This document shows positions 26,301 through 39,132 of a stretch of DNA of 64,000 bases, piece after piece. Both the position numbers and the translations under genes were made by a program. The stretch covers positions 1 to 64,000 of the forward strand of contig JAOVVO010000107.1 of the NCBI GenBank assembly GCA_028564675.1, given 5' to 3'. Positions within the stretch are counted from its first letter, which is position 1. Every line of letters starts with the position of its first letter. The notes beneath the pieces are model-generated. The model searched no databases and had not been told where the DNA came from. It saw only the letters and a program-made list of their open reading frames with translations. The stretch comes from Onchocerca lupi. Lineage: Eukaryota; Nematoda; Chromadorea; Rhabditida; Onchocercidae.

Positions 26301-29300
26301 CCAGCTTTTTCTGGACAATTTTTTTTCTCGAATTTTTCGCCACCATCAAGTGATAAAAGACAATTCGTTTCCAGAGCTATAGTTCAACAGATTAAACCAG
26401 ATTTCAAAATCAATAAATCTTATCATAATGAGTATTGAAAACTTATGGAATATTAATTACGATTTTTTTTACTTTTTAATTTCTCTAGATTCTGAACGAA
26501 AGATCGATCGATCTAATATTTCATTATTATTATTATTATTATTTTCATGGATCGATATTTGATAAGAAGGAAATAATTTCGGTGATAGTAATTCTTAAAT
26601 TCAAACTAGTCACAGGCTGAAATCAAATCCATGAATTTATGGAGATAAATAAATCGGCAAAAATCAATTTTGAAAAAGAAACGAAGATAGACAATTTGAT
26701 ACCTACGAGATATTCCACGAAATTGATGACAAGTTGCGTGACATTGACGTAACGTAAGAAAACGATTCAAATTACCATCACATCCACTATATATGAACAA
26801 CTCACAACGTTGCGTATTTCGATTATAATAATAAGCAGGATAACTTAATTATTTTATTTATTATATTTTATCATAAAAATGATAAGAAAGTGATACAAAA
26901 AATTATTTTCAAAAAATCGATTTTCATATCTTTCATTATTAGACTTTTCATTAAATGTAGAAGTTAAAAAAATTTGCTATAAAAAAAAATTCTGTTGTAT
27001 TCATTTTTCCGATTATATTTTGTTATCTGGAAAAGAAAAAAAAAAATATTTCGTATCTTTCATTATCAAATTTCCAGAAAATCTTTTTTTTTTTCACTCT
27101 AAATTTTTACTAAAATTTTTACTATAAAAAATTACAAAACTATTATAAAACTTACAATTCTGAACAATTGCCTGATACCAATGGCTCCAAACAACGTGTC
27201 ATCATAATTGAGGACATCATGAATTCTTTATTCTTATCTTCAAATAACACAATTTGAAATATTCAAATAACAAATATGCAAGAATTTATAAAAATTTACT
27301 TGAAATTAACTTAACTTTATATAAGTATTGAAATTAAAGAACTATGTTTATCTTATTTTTTTCTTTTCAGACAAAATAGTTTGCAAATCAGTCCAGATAT
27401 TTCATGAGTTTTTTATTTAATTTTTCCATAAAAATATGAGAATAGGAAAATTAAATATCAAAAATATCGTTAATTTCAAATAATCAGTAATCAATTTTTT
27501 CTACTACATTTTATCATTTAAGCAATCCTCATGTCATTACTTCATTATCATTATGCAATCCACGTCATTACGTTATCATACTTTTATCACTGTATAATTC
27601 AGGAGTGATTTGCACCTTCCTTAAAACACATAAAACTCCATAATTCTTCTTACGTGTTCTCAAATTTATTCAATAGTTGTCTGATAAACGTTAGTTACGT
27701 TTAATGCTATTACTTTCCGTTGATGCACAAATAAACGTATGCGCCTGTCCTATCTTCCATTCACGTTCATACGCATACACGTACGTACATCTGTCTTTGC
27801 AGGAATTTTTTTGCAACATTTTCCACTCTTAAAATTACTAATATTGATAAATGAAGCATTAATTATTAGATAGGAACAAACTTGCTCCTGAATCAGGCCA
27901 TTTCATTACGCATCGCTTTTCGCAAGTTGCAATATTTGCGAAATTGTTAGCGCTATTCGAGATACATCCGCTATTCCAGAATATTCGACATTTGTTACTT
28001 CTCATGTCATAATAATACCGCGGTATCCATTCGGTGATATTGCAGATATCTGCTAATTTCGAATCGAATTCATCGCATTCTGAGATTTCTACAAAATTAC
28101 CAAAAAAAAGAAAGAAAGAAAAAATTTTTTTTTGCCAGTTTCCTCTTTCAAAAATAAATCATCGTTTTGTTGACAGTAAAATAGCATTATTTTTACTTCA
28201 TAAATTAATATTATCATGCAAATAATTAAATTCATTAATTTATAATTTATAATTTTAATTTTTTTACTAATTCACATAATCGTTACTTGATAAAATAGGC
28301 AGAAATTGATCAGAATGATACATCGAATCATTATATTCCTCTTTTATAGCTCTCCGTGAAATTTTCTGCAGAAATGGGAGAAGTTCAGATCGGAAAATGT
28401 AAAAATCGAAATCATTGCTAACGTTATCATATGTTGACGTGTTATTAAAGTACGAATGGAATACACGTATTCGAGGAGGAATGCTAGCAAGAGTTGAATT
28501 AACTGAAATTTAAATAAATGAATCAAAATTTCTGTTAAAGTATTTATTTTATTGAGATTATTAGCATGAATTATTGAAAAAAAAGGACAGAAGCTAAATA
28601 TTTTGCTATTTTGCTCTGATACATTTTATTAAGTTGTAAATTTATTACTACTAATAAATCCAAAACAATTAATGAAAATCACGAGGTTCTAATTTATTTG
28701 AATTAATTATGAAATGAAATTTAATACCGATAATGTTTCTAATTTATCTTTTCAAAATATTCACATTATGCTATACAAATTTTCAAATTTATCTTTGATG
28801 AAAAGAAAAAAAATACTTAAAAATATTCAGGTATTAACTGTTATTCATAATCATTCAAGTAAGTATATCATTATTGATACAATTTATTTTAAAATGATAC
28901 CAAGTGATAAAGTATGATTACGATTTGCATTTGATGTTTCTGATAGAGTTGCTTTAATAGCAATTGAGCTTTTAATAGGCTTAATATGTGCATCAATAAG
29001 AAAATCTGAAAAATTTAATTAAAAAAGAAAAAATCAATAACCATAAAAATCAATTGAAATTTTTGTATAATTTAATTTAACTTATTTCAAAAGTTAGTTT
29101 AAATTTTCCACTTCCATGATAATAACGAATATTTTTATAAAAATTACCATCAAAAATATTTTGCATTCGTATTAATTTTTGATTTCTATATAATGGTTGG
29201 GAATTATATGGTTGTGAAAACATTGCTGAAATTTGTCCGATACGACGTAAACCTTTTTGTCGCGATAATTTTTGAGTCTGAAAAAAGAAAAATAATCATA

Positions 29301-32300
29301 TCAATTAAATGGAAATTTTTTAATTCTGATGGCTGGTCCTGGTTTTTGGTTGAATCATACAGTTTTTAGAAATGAAAAAATAATTAATTGAAGTTAAAGA
29401 GTTGCGAATTTCTTACAAAATTATGAAATTAGTATTTTTGTAGGTTTTTTTTCGCAATTACAACGTATCTTTTGCAATCGCAAAATATAAAACGTATAAA
29501 AAAATTAACAGAATAATGATTCATCATTTATGTTATCAAGCAATTATTAGAGAAAATCCAAGTAAATTGATCGCTAGAATTGTAGAAGGCATGTGTAATT
29601 GAAAAACTTCTCAATTTATCCGCACTTATTGATGATTTTTGATCTTATAAAAAAGGTACAAAACAGTACTACTAATTTTTTTTTTTTAAATTTAAATTTC
29701 ACCAATAAATCACAAATAAGTGATTGATAAAAAAAATCGCGATCAACTAAATATTAAGTTAAAATATCATTCTTCCGCTCATACGCCATCCTTTTTCAGG
29801 ACTAGTTAATTTGATCAACAAATTTCAAAAATTACCGTTTGTTCGGATGATTGACACAATCTTTTACATGCTCCACGATGATAAAACATATTGGTAAATC
29901 TTTTAGGTTTCGGGCATGAAGCATCGTACCAAAACATTTCACATTTTGAGCTTGTTTGATTATAAAAAAATCGTGGACGCCAATCAAAAGTCTTACAACC
30001 ATAGCGTAGATTTGTGTCAAATTTCCGAAAACACACTGTAATTATATGTATGTTTATGAATAATTAATTGAATAAATGATGGAAAATATCAGAAAGGGCG
30101 GGAAAATTAAAATATACCATGAAAATATATGAAAAATTAATTAACCTTTTTGCCGAATACTTAATAACGTATTACTATGAAATATTGCAGAATATGATAT
30201 TGAACTTCTATTTCTCAATTATATTTTTGTTTATAAAACTGTAAACGCTAACTTGCAAGAAGTATTGCAAAATTATTTAAAAAATTTTTCAATGATTTAC
30301 TTTTTGCAGAATTTGAACATGAAAACTAGAAAAATTCACAAGAATAAAAATTATGAATAGAAAACAAAGAAAACTTAGCAACATTTATAACTTACCTGTC
30401 TTATTCGTTTTTTTCAAATTCGAATTTTTCGGCTTCTCTTCTAATTTGCGATGCTTTTTTCGTATGCATAGTGATTTGCATGTTTAAAAAAAAAAAAAAA
30501 AAATCTTTGCAGAAAAACAATAATAATGGATTTATTTTTTCCTAAATCAAGAAGTATAAATGAGGTAATTTAAAGAATTGCGTCAATTTTCTTTGCGTTT
30601 GATTGTGATATAAATGGCGAATAATTTTCTAGAATTTTGAAAAAATCTAAAAAATAAAATGAAATAAAATCAAACTCGCTCATTAACAAATATATTGCGA
30701 TTTCTTCCGGATCTTTCACAACCATCATACCAAAATGGTCGACATCGATTTACGTTAATATCGTAAAAGTAACGTATCGCCCAAGTTGACTTACTCTGAT
30801 CACATAATGTCTGATGTCGAGGATCAAATCGCTGATTACAGATAGCTAAAATTTACTCGGAAATTATTAGTATTTTTCCAAAAAAAAAAAAAAAAAAAAA
30901 GATATAACTTGGTTTTTCTTTCACAAATTCGATTCTTGGAATAGAAAAATAGAAAAACTTCGATTTTTCTATTATAACTTCTTGATATAATACTATTTGC
31001 AGAAATTATGATAAATGGAATTTTCATGAAAATCTTCAAAAAAAAAAAACTATTTTTTTAAGCAAAATTAATTCAAATTTATAGCTATCATTGCATGATT
31101 ATTGCAGTAATATGCACACTAGTTATTCAATTACGAATAGTTAATCAATCACAAATAGTTTACTTAATTTCAATTATGAATGAAAGAATTAATTATTTTT
31201 TAAAATCAGAATAGAATGAATGAAATACTGGAAGAATGTTGTTTCATATGAAATTGTCGCTTTTTAGCATCACATTTTGCTTGACATTGTCGACGAGTAG
31301 TGAAACGATTTTCATTTCCATTACAACCACTAAAAATTATTTTCATTGATTTTAAGCTTAATTTTAATGTTAAAACAAAACAGATCTATTCAGTTGACAT
31401 AAGAGTGAATTGCTGTCTCGACATGGAAAAAAAATTGCAAATTTTCAAAATTTAAAAGTAAATCACTGTAGAAAAAAAGTTTAAAAATCTTAAATGCCCT
31501 AGAGATATATAGAAGTCTGGAAATAAAACTTTTAAGATGTTCAAAGAGATAAAAACATGTCGTAAATTTTTAGAATTTCAAGAAATTTCATTAAATTAAG
31601 CTTCAATCAATGTGTCATCATCATTAAAATTGTGGTTTAACTTTGAAATATTTTGAATATTAAGTGAATTAATTGAAATTATACAGTAAACTTAAATAAA
31701 GCAGCAAAATTTCGAGGATTGATACTGATGCATTTAACCTCGAATTTTTGTTTAAAAACTAAAATTTCAAATTTTGTGATCTAGGTAAAGTAAAGTGAAG
31801 TTAAAACAGTCAAAAAAGTCAAAAAACATTACCTATAAATAAATTTTCGACATTTATGATCACGATTACTGTAATAAAAACGTGGAATTTTTTGCGAACA
31901 GTTACCACGTAAGAGAGGTTGCTGCAATAAAGTATTGAAAATTTAGAAATAATAAATAATTTATTTTATTCATAGATGTAATTATCCATACGTAGAAGTT
32001 AAAATCCAAGTAAGTTAAATTTTCCATTCTAGGAAATCTTAAAATTGCTTAATATATATTTTCAATAATTATAGTTTCAAAAATTTTAAAATATTGAAAT
32101 ACAAAATAAATACTTAGAACTTGACTTTGATGAATTTAACTTTGAATCTATTTTAATCTTTTAAGTTTACCGCATTCTTCACTTTTTTTCCTAAATATAT
32201 TTTTCATTTTTTATTTCAAGTATGATTAGCATTCCTGAATATAAGGAAGCAAGCCGTTAATTTCGAATCGAATTGCAAGACAAAAACAGCAAAAGTAATA

Positions 32301-32549
32301 AGAGATTTTTTAAATTGATCAAAAATACAAATATTTTTAAGATAAAAATGTTTATTATAAGTATAACTAGTATTCAATTCATGTATTGATATTAACTTAA
32401 AAAATTCAAATACGTTTTACCTGACATGGATGAATTTTGCTACTTGATATTATAGCTTTTAAGTTAACTATGGTACTTCTCATAGGTATTACTGCTTTAT
32501 TAGAAATCGGAAAAAATACAATCAATAGAAATGCATAGGTTGTATCCAT
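23332..32549 (-). CDS. Secreted multi-Kunitz protein with TSP1-like C-terminus (18 exons, 800 aa)
   Basis: Exons: 32549-32421, 31921-31833, 31329-31229, 30845-30676, 30483-30396, 30035-29836, 29277-29148, 29005-28901, 28502-28287, 28088-27882, 27225-27156, 26843-26707, 25948-25805, 24817-24661, 24383-24313, 24148-24025, 23826-23748, 23517-23332 (TGA). Exon 1 encodes a signal peptide (MDTTYAFLLIVFFPIS); its ATG is 12 bp after an acceptor. Kunitz domains with C1-C6 spacing: K1 GNCSQK to RRQCQAKC (canonical), K2 and K3 divergent with FWYD before the fourth Cys, a Cys-poor linker (exons 7-9), K4, K5 (FIYSGCDGNLNRF), a half domain (exon 13: QRCEQFWYSGCAGNENRF, no C1/C2) and K7 (CFEPLDHGHWC). The tail WLEYGKC ... 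GKRTR ... YLC resembles a TSP1 repeat. Function is extracellular, perhaps matrix, cuticle or protease inhibition; most P1 residues are not basic. The exon 5 acceptor lacks AG. I cannot assign orthology; nematode multi-Kunitz molting proteins such as MLT-11 are one comparison. Confidence 0.85.
23982..23996 (-). promoter_or_regulatory. Perfect DR3 nuclear-receptor-type element in Kunitz-gene intron
   Basis: Plus strand TGACCTTTTTGACCT; minus strand AGGTCAAAAAGGTCA, two consensus half-sites spaced by three bases. It lies in the intron between exons 24148-24025 and 23826-23748, in the same orientation as the gene. Use in vivo is inference. Confidence 0.4.
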
Positions 32550-35500
32550 TTGTTTCGAAGTACTGAAATTAATTAATTCAAAATTATCTGTAAAGTATGC
32601 ATGAGACGTAAATTGCAGTTAGTTTTTAAAACTTTCGAATAAGCAAATTTGAGGTGATTTCCTAGAAAAATAGATTTTTGTGGGAAATTTTACAGTAATC
32701 TCAGCGGAAAAGATATATCCTTCTGGGCGCATTCGAGAAGCTTGAAAAGTTAATTTCATATTCAGCTTTTTATTTTTTTCGATAAGCTAACAAGCGAAAA
32801 ATTCACAATTTCAAAGTCGTCTTAAGAAAAAAAAAAAAAAAAGGAAAATAATTGGAAAATATTGAAGAAAATGTATCAATTAATTAGATATCACAAAAAT
32901 TTCTGGGTAAATTAAAAAAATTTTATTTCTGCGCATAGAATTTTTTATAATCAAAGTATTTAAATGAATGTAATCAAATTCTTCGGAATCATTTAATGCA
33001 AATCAATTCTAATTAATTCACGCCATTCTGGTTTAAAATATTGAAAATCGAAATTACTAAAAAATAAAAGATTCACTGGTTTTTTTTTTTAAAGAATTCA
33101 TTTATAAATCAATTTGAATGACTTTGTTAAGTAATATGGTCAAAGTTCTGTTTGTGCAAATTTTTTCCAATTCGGTAATTTTCTTTTTATGTAATACGAT
33201 TTTTTACATTTTCGAAGTAATTCATTGAAAAATCGCTGAGAATTCATTTCCCAAAAAATAATCGTTAGGTTTGTTTTGATGGAGCAATTTTTTTCATCTT
33301 TCTCTGCCTTGGACTACTTTGAAAAAAAAAAAGAGAGTAGGTAGCATTTAAATGTGATGATTTGATAAGATAAAAACGAGTAAGGAACTGAAAGTTATTG
33401 GATAGTTTACGCTGAACTTACTCATTGATAAATTTTGTTTTAAACTATGATGAAATAAATTTGAAGAGAAGAAATCGCTACAAGTTGAGCTATTTTTCCT
33501 CTTTAATATCAAAATTAATAATATGTATTATTAGAAGAATGTATGTATTCTTAGTCCAAGACGAATATTTAGCTCTTTTAAGAATAGAATTTAAAAATAG
33601 ATGGCCAGATTTGTGGCAGATAAAGCATGATCAACTTATTAATATATTTATTAATACTTTTGTGATATCAAAATAAGAAATCGAATTATTATCTTAAGAA
33701 GAATGCAATTTTGACAAATGTAGCAAAGTATATGTGTTTTGATTTTATTTATAAATAATTGAAGAAATACTGCTGATCCAATAATCTGATAATTCTATAC
33801 GGTGACAAATTGTTGTCAAAGAAGATTGTTTTTTTTTCTTTTCTTTTTTAGAAAAATTAAAATTGCAAAAAATCGAATCTTTTCAAATATTAACAGCCAA
33901 AGTGAAAACTGAATGCAGCAATAAGTAAATGCTAATTTTTTTCCCTTTTTTTTCTTTTTTTTGAATAAGAAAATCCTTCGAAGGACGAACAACTTCTAAA
34001 CTTCTCGCAAAAATTTATCTTTTTTATTCAAATTTTGAATAATTAATTAAGATTACATATCCCAGGTACGTGATTCATTTTACTTCATAAAATAGGCTAA
34101 TAATTTATTAATATTATTAAACAAACAAGTATGGTTATTTTCCACTAAATTTAGAACAAGATCGAAATGGATTGAAATTTGTCAAGGCAATAAATCGTTT
34201 TAGACTAAAGTATAAATTTCATTTAGTTGAAATGATTTCGAACATTTGAAAGAAAACCAAATAAGGAAGGTGGAAACTTTTAAAAAAAGATAACTTTTAG
34301 ATCTTTGAAAAGTTCTTAAACACTCACATCTATTGAAGAATTATAACTATGCAAAAAAACATGAAAAAGTAATGAATAAACAGGGCCAAAAAATTGACAA
34401 TCAATAAAATTCGTCCTTTCGAAGTATATTTTTTTTTTTAAAATACTATTAATTAAAAAAAAAAGTTGTACAAAATTTTCCTTATTATTCAGAAACTATA
34501 AATTCTTGAAAATCTTATATTACTAAATTTATTTCAATTTTTGCTAAAAAAATGTTTTGCATGCAAAATTTGTTTTTGATTAGAATTGAAGTGATCAGCT
34601 TATTTTGCCATTTCATTTATACAAGTGTTCAATATCATTCCTGTTAAAAAAAAAAAGATAGAAGAATAGAGTTGTGATATTTATAGGTAAAATAAATTAT
34701 TTCATATTCGAATTTTAAACTCAAATTTAACTGAAATAAAAAGATGAGTAATATAGCTTTCTATTGGAATTAGAATGCCAATTTTTTAAATCATTGAAAT
34801 ATTGCGTGATTTGAAATCGAACTGAATTTATTTTTGAGATAAACACTTGAAGACAAACCCCTCGACCTGTTTTTTCTTCTTCTTCAATTTCTTTTTCTTT
34901 TTTTTCAAACCGGAACAATAATAACAATAAGAAATAGTTGCGTGTTATTGCAAAACAAATGTTGGCAGCGTTATAACATTCCTTCTCATAATGCAACAAC
35001 AAAATCCTATAAACATTAATTTTTTTCAAACAAATAAATTTGTTTTTTAAATAATTCATTGGTGGTGAAAATCGAATATTGTTTGAAAATTTTATTTGAT
35101 TAATTTTGCGAAATTTTTGAAATTTATTAAATATGAATTTATGAAATAAAAGCTCTGCAAATATTGTTCTTTATTCAAAAAATTATATTCATTTTTTAAT
35201 ATTTCACTAAAGAAAGAAAAATGCTGTTCATTAATTTATTAAAAATTTCAAGAAAGAAATTTTTGAAATATATTAACCATGAATTATCTAATAATTTTAT
35301 TGAAAATTTTAGAAAATTTTTGGGATTTCTTAAATATAAAATTACACTATTGCTAACAGCACTATCAGAATTTTTTGATAGTTATCTCATAATGCCTTTA
35401 TTTCGGATGAGCATAACTAAACTATGTATTCAATTTGATAAAAAATATAAATTATAAAATTCAAAATGAGTTTTGTAATAATTTCACGACAATAAATTAT

Positions 35501-38500
35501 TATAAAATTTTGAAAAAAAATTCAAAAGAGACTAATAATCGAATGTTGAATTATTAAAACTGGCTGATGGTAGTGATATTTTCATGGTTATTTGTTATAG
35601 AAATAAAAGCGCACAGAGTAATTACTCATTGCAGCAAATAAAAAATGATAAAAACTTTTAAAAAAAAGCAAAAAATAAAATTTTGATTTAAAAATTGCTT
35701 TTTGAAAAGATTTTTTGCAGAGTTATGATATGATATGCCCATGAGAATGTCAAAACATTCATCTTGCAAGTAAGAAATGTTTTGAATTTATTTTTGATTC
35801 CAAAGATAAAAACTTCTGATTCAATTCTTTCTTTTTTTTTTTTTAGATTCTGAGGTCGTATCAAACAATTACTGATTGATTTCATCAGCTATTAAAGATT
35901 TAGATATATTCGAGAAAAAGTTTTAATTTGTATAATCCTTAGAATTGGAAGGAATATGAGAATCAATACTTTTGTATTCTATGGAATAAAATTTTTCAAA
36001 TTTGAGAAACACTTTGAAATTGATAATTACTAATATTTGCCGATCCTCAAAAATTTTCAAGTACAATTTTCTAATAAAACTTGCTATTTTTTTCAATAAA
36101 ATTTAGAAAAATCAAATTTAATAAAGAAAATCAAAAAAAAAAGAAAAAATGCCACTTCTAAAAAAGAACACAATAATTGAATTTCAACCAAAAGTAATTT
36201 GATGAAAAATGATTAAATTTGTACTTGTATGAATTTGAAAAATAAAGTAATGACAAAAAAAAAAAAAAAAATCAAAAGGACGAGAACTTTGAAAATCGCT
36301 TATCAGATAGAAGAAATCTTCATGCAAACAACAAATTTTACAGTTGCGCGGAATTTTTTGATGTTTTAAAAGAGGAAAAGATAAGCATAAAAATTCTTTC
36401 ACAAATTTTTCAAAACCCAAAAAATGCACTAAGATGGCAAAATGAAAGATATTTAATTTTACCTAATCGATTTTGAAAAATAAAGCAGTCAAAGAAAGTT
36501 AGGAAATTTGCGAAATTAGAAATGTGAAAACAATGCTACTATTCGATCAAGTTGAATAGTTGTAATTTGATGTCAAATTGAAAAATTGAAAATTTTGAGG
36601 GAAATTTTTTGAAAAAATGGATGGATATTTTTCTGATGAATGTAAAAGCAAATAAATAAAAGTGCAAAAAGATCATTCCCAACAGACTTGATTATTTTCT
36701 TTTTTTTTTTTTTTTTTTTCAATTCTTTCATTTTTCTAAAAATTACACGCTGATTATTGTTGCAGATTAGCAGAAAGAAAAAATTCTTCCTTTTTTTTTT
36801 TCTTCGACTTCTTCTGTCCTTCATTTAAAATTTATTAATTTCAACTTTTCAGGACAAAGAAATAAAATAGAATGAAAAAGTTTAATAAAGAATAAGAAGC
36901 AATAATATCTAATACAGCCAGAAATTATGATCAATTTTAATGACAGAAGTTATGGTGATCGGGAAAATATTATTATATTACATAATCTTCATGACTAATT
37001 AACTAAAAATTTCTATAAATTAGCAAAATAGCGATAATTTTGATTCTACAAAATATACGTTTAGATTTCATAAAATTTTATAAATATTTAGAATTCATAA
37101 AGTTAAATAATAAAAAATTACAAAATGCATTAATTAATTAAATAAAATATAATTGGAAATGCAATAAATCAAATATTTCTTTTCTAGGACTAATCAAATT
37201 GATCCAATAAATGAAGCATAATTAATAAAATTCTGATTAATGATTAATGAAATATGATTAAGCATGATTTTTTTTTTGTTTTTTTTGCTACAAAATGTAA
37301 CATAATTGCATGTGAAAGATAATGGCATACTGTGGCATACTGTATTACCCAAGAGACTTCTCAATGCAAGTTTTGAATTGTTTATCAAGTGATTAAATTA
37401 TCAGAAAGAAATCCATCAAAAAGATGAAAAGTAGGATCGTTGAATAATAAATGAGATATATAGTGAATATCAATAAGATCAAAAAAAAAAAAAAAAAAAG
37501 ACCTTTCAGATGGTAATATTTCTGAATCTGCATCGTCTGAAACATGATAAAGTGATTCTAAAGAAGAATCTGAATCCTGAATCATGACAAAATGATTCTA
37601 AAGAAGAATCTGAATCCTTCTCGAAATAAAACACTTCCATTCTTTCATATTATTCTGGTTTCATCAATGAATCTTTGATTTTCGTAAAACTTTACAAACA
37701 GGCGCTATTACGATTATTTCCCTGGGTAAGTTCAAGCAATTTGTTGCTATTTGAATTCAAATTCTAATTAAACTGTCAAGAAATTTCCAGTTTGATAATC
37801 TGGGAAAATTTTGAAATTACAATTTTATTGTTTCGAACAATCGAAGCCACAATTACCAAAGTTAGCTTTAATTTTGTAAGACAAATTTAAATGTTCAACA
37901 AAAAGAAAAATCAACTGATAGTTTGGAAATTTGATTATCAAGAAAACTTGATTATCAGAAAAATTCATACAACCAAAGCCAAAAGATCATCAATGTTAAG
38001 TTTCATTTTCACGACAATTTATATATCTAACAAAAAAAAAAAAAAAAATTGAAATTATTTTTCTTTTTTTCCTTTCAACACCTAGTCATATTTGCTGATT
38101 TTTTTCAATTTCGCAATGTTAATAAATCTTTTCAAAGATTAATGAAATGTGTCAAGATGTTTCCTGACAATGCATAATATAAATGATCATTTGTCATTCT
38201 ATATTTTACTAAAAAAAAGAAAAAAAAGATTTCATTTCATTTAAATAACGAATGAATATTCGCAAAATATTATTAATAATATTACATGATTTGCTTATCA
38301 AAGATATTACATATTTGATACAATTAATAAAGCATTTATAACCATTTAATTAGAACAAAAATGAGAAGAAATTGAGATTAATTTTGGCGGCTTTTTTTTT
38401 TTTTTTTTTTTGGAAAAATTCAAAAGAAATGAAAAAAAATTGCGATTAGAAGAAGTTAAAATAATTTTCTTATAACACCGCCAAATTTGTTTCACAAATT

Positions 38501-39132
38501 AAAAATAATTATCTGAAAGATATAATACTATGAAGATAACAAATAAGCCTAGTATAATTTGATACAGGAATAATTTATTTCGTTAAAAAATACTTCATCG
38601 AAAAGCGAAATAGTGGCGGCTAAATTTACAAATTTATTATTTAGTACTTATTTTTCTGAAATTATGAAAAAGAATAGAATTAGTGATAATCAACAGAAAT
38701 AAGTTCGACTAATTATGAGATGATTATGATGAGATAAAATAATGATTACCGCGGAAAACTAGCAAGTTTCATAAATCTGTTCATTATTCAAAATAAATAA
38801 TTAAATTTTACATTTTTTTTGAGTTTATATTTACTTATTTTATCTTTTATTTGTAATGGAATGTCATATTTTTTGCTCAATAATGACATAAATTAATACC
38901 ATCCGAGAATGTTATCTAAAGTAGAAAAGAATTACTGCAAATTTGACTTCTTGTGAATTAATGAGGAGGGAATTAATTAGGTGGAAATTAAATTTTTTTT
39001 TGGCAAAACTAAAATTAAATTAAACAATAGGTAATTCGATACAAAATTTAAGTTCTAAAAAAAAAAAAAAGTTTTATATATGAATGGAAATGAATATTTT
39101 GCCTTCCTTTCTTGCCTCTTTTTTCAGCATTT
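32550..39132. other. 6.6-kb non-coding region between two minus-strand genes
   Basis: An acceptor-like AG lies at 32563-32564 (TTAATTTCAG on the minus strand), 12 bp before the Kunitz start codon, and fits spliced-leader addition. The rest is AT-rich with homopolymers (A-tracts near 32826, 36257 and 37481; T-tracts near 36697 and 38391) and one 40-bp tandem duplication at 37537. I see no exon with recognisable protein. Two open frames of about 80 codons (33425, 35221) have no splice or similarity support. Confidence 0.55.
37537..37616. repeat. 40-bp tandem duplication
   Basis: Two adjacent 40-bp copies (37537-37576, 37577-37616) share GATTCTAAAGAAGAATCTGA and differ at a few positions. Because 40 is not a multiple of three, the acidic Ser/Asp-rich open frame on the minus strand across it shifts between copies, arguing against coding use. 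Confidence 0.85.

Noticed and set aside
26081..26353. 90-codon plus-strand frame with hydrophobic end
   Set aside because: It lies in an intron of the Kunitz gene, has strong AT-driven composition and no family resemblance.
33425..33676. 83-codon plus-strand open frame
   Set aside because: No start context, splice site or recognisable domain; composition fits chance in AT-rich DNA.
35221..35457. 78-codon plus-strand open frame
   Set aside because: Almost entirely AT-rich codons, no motif and no neighbouring exon.
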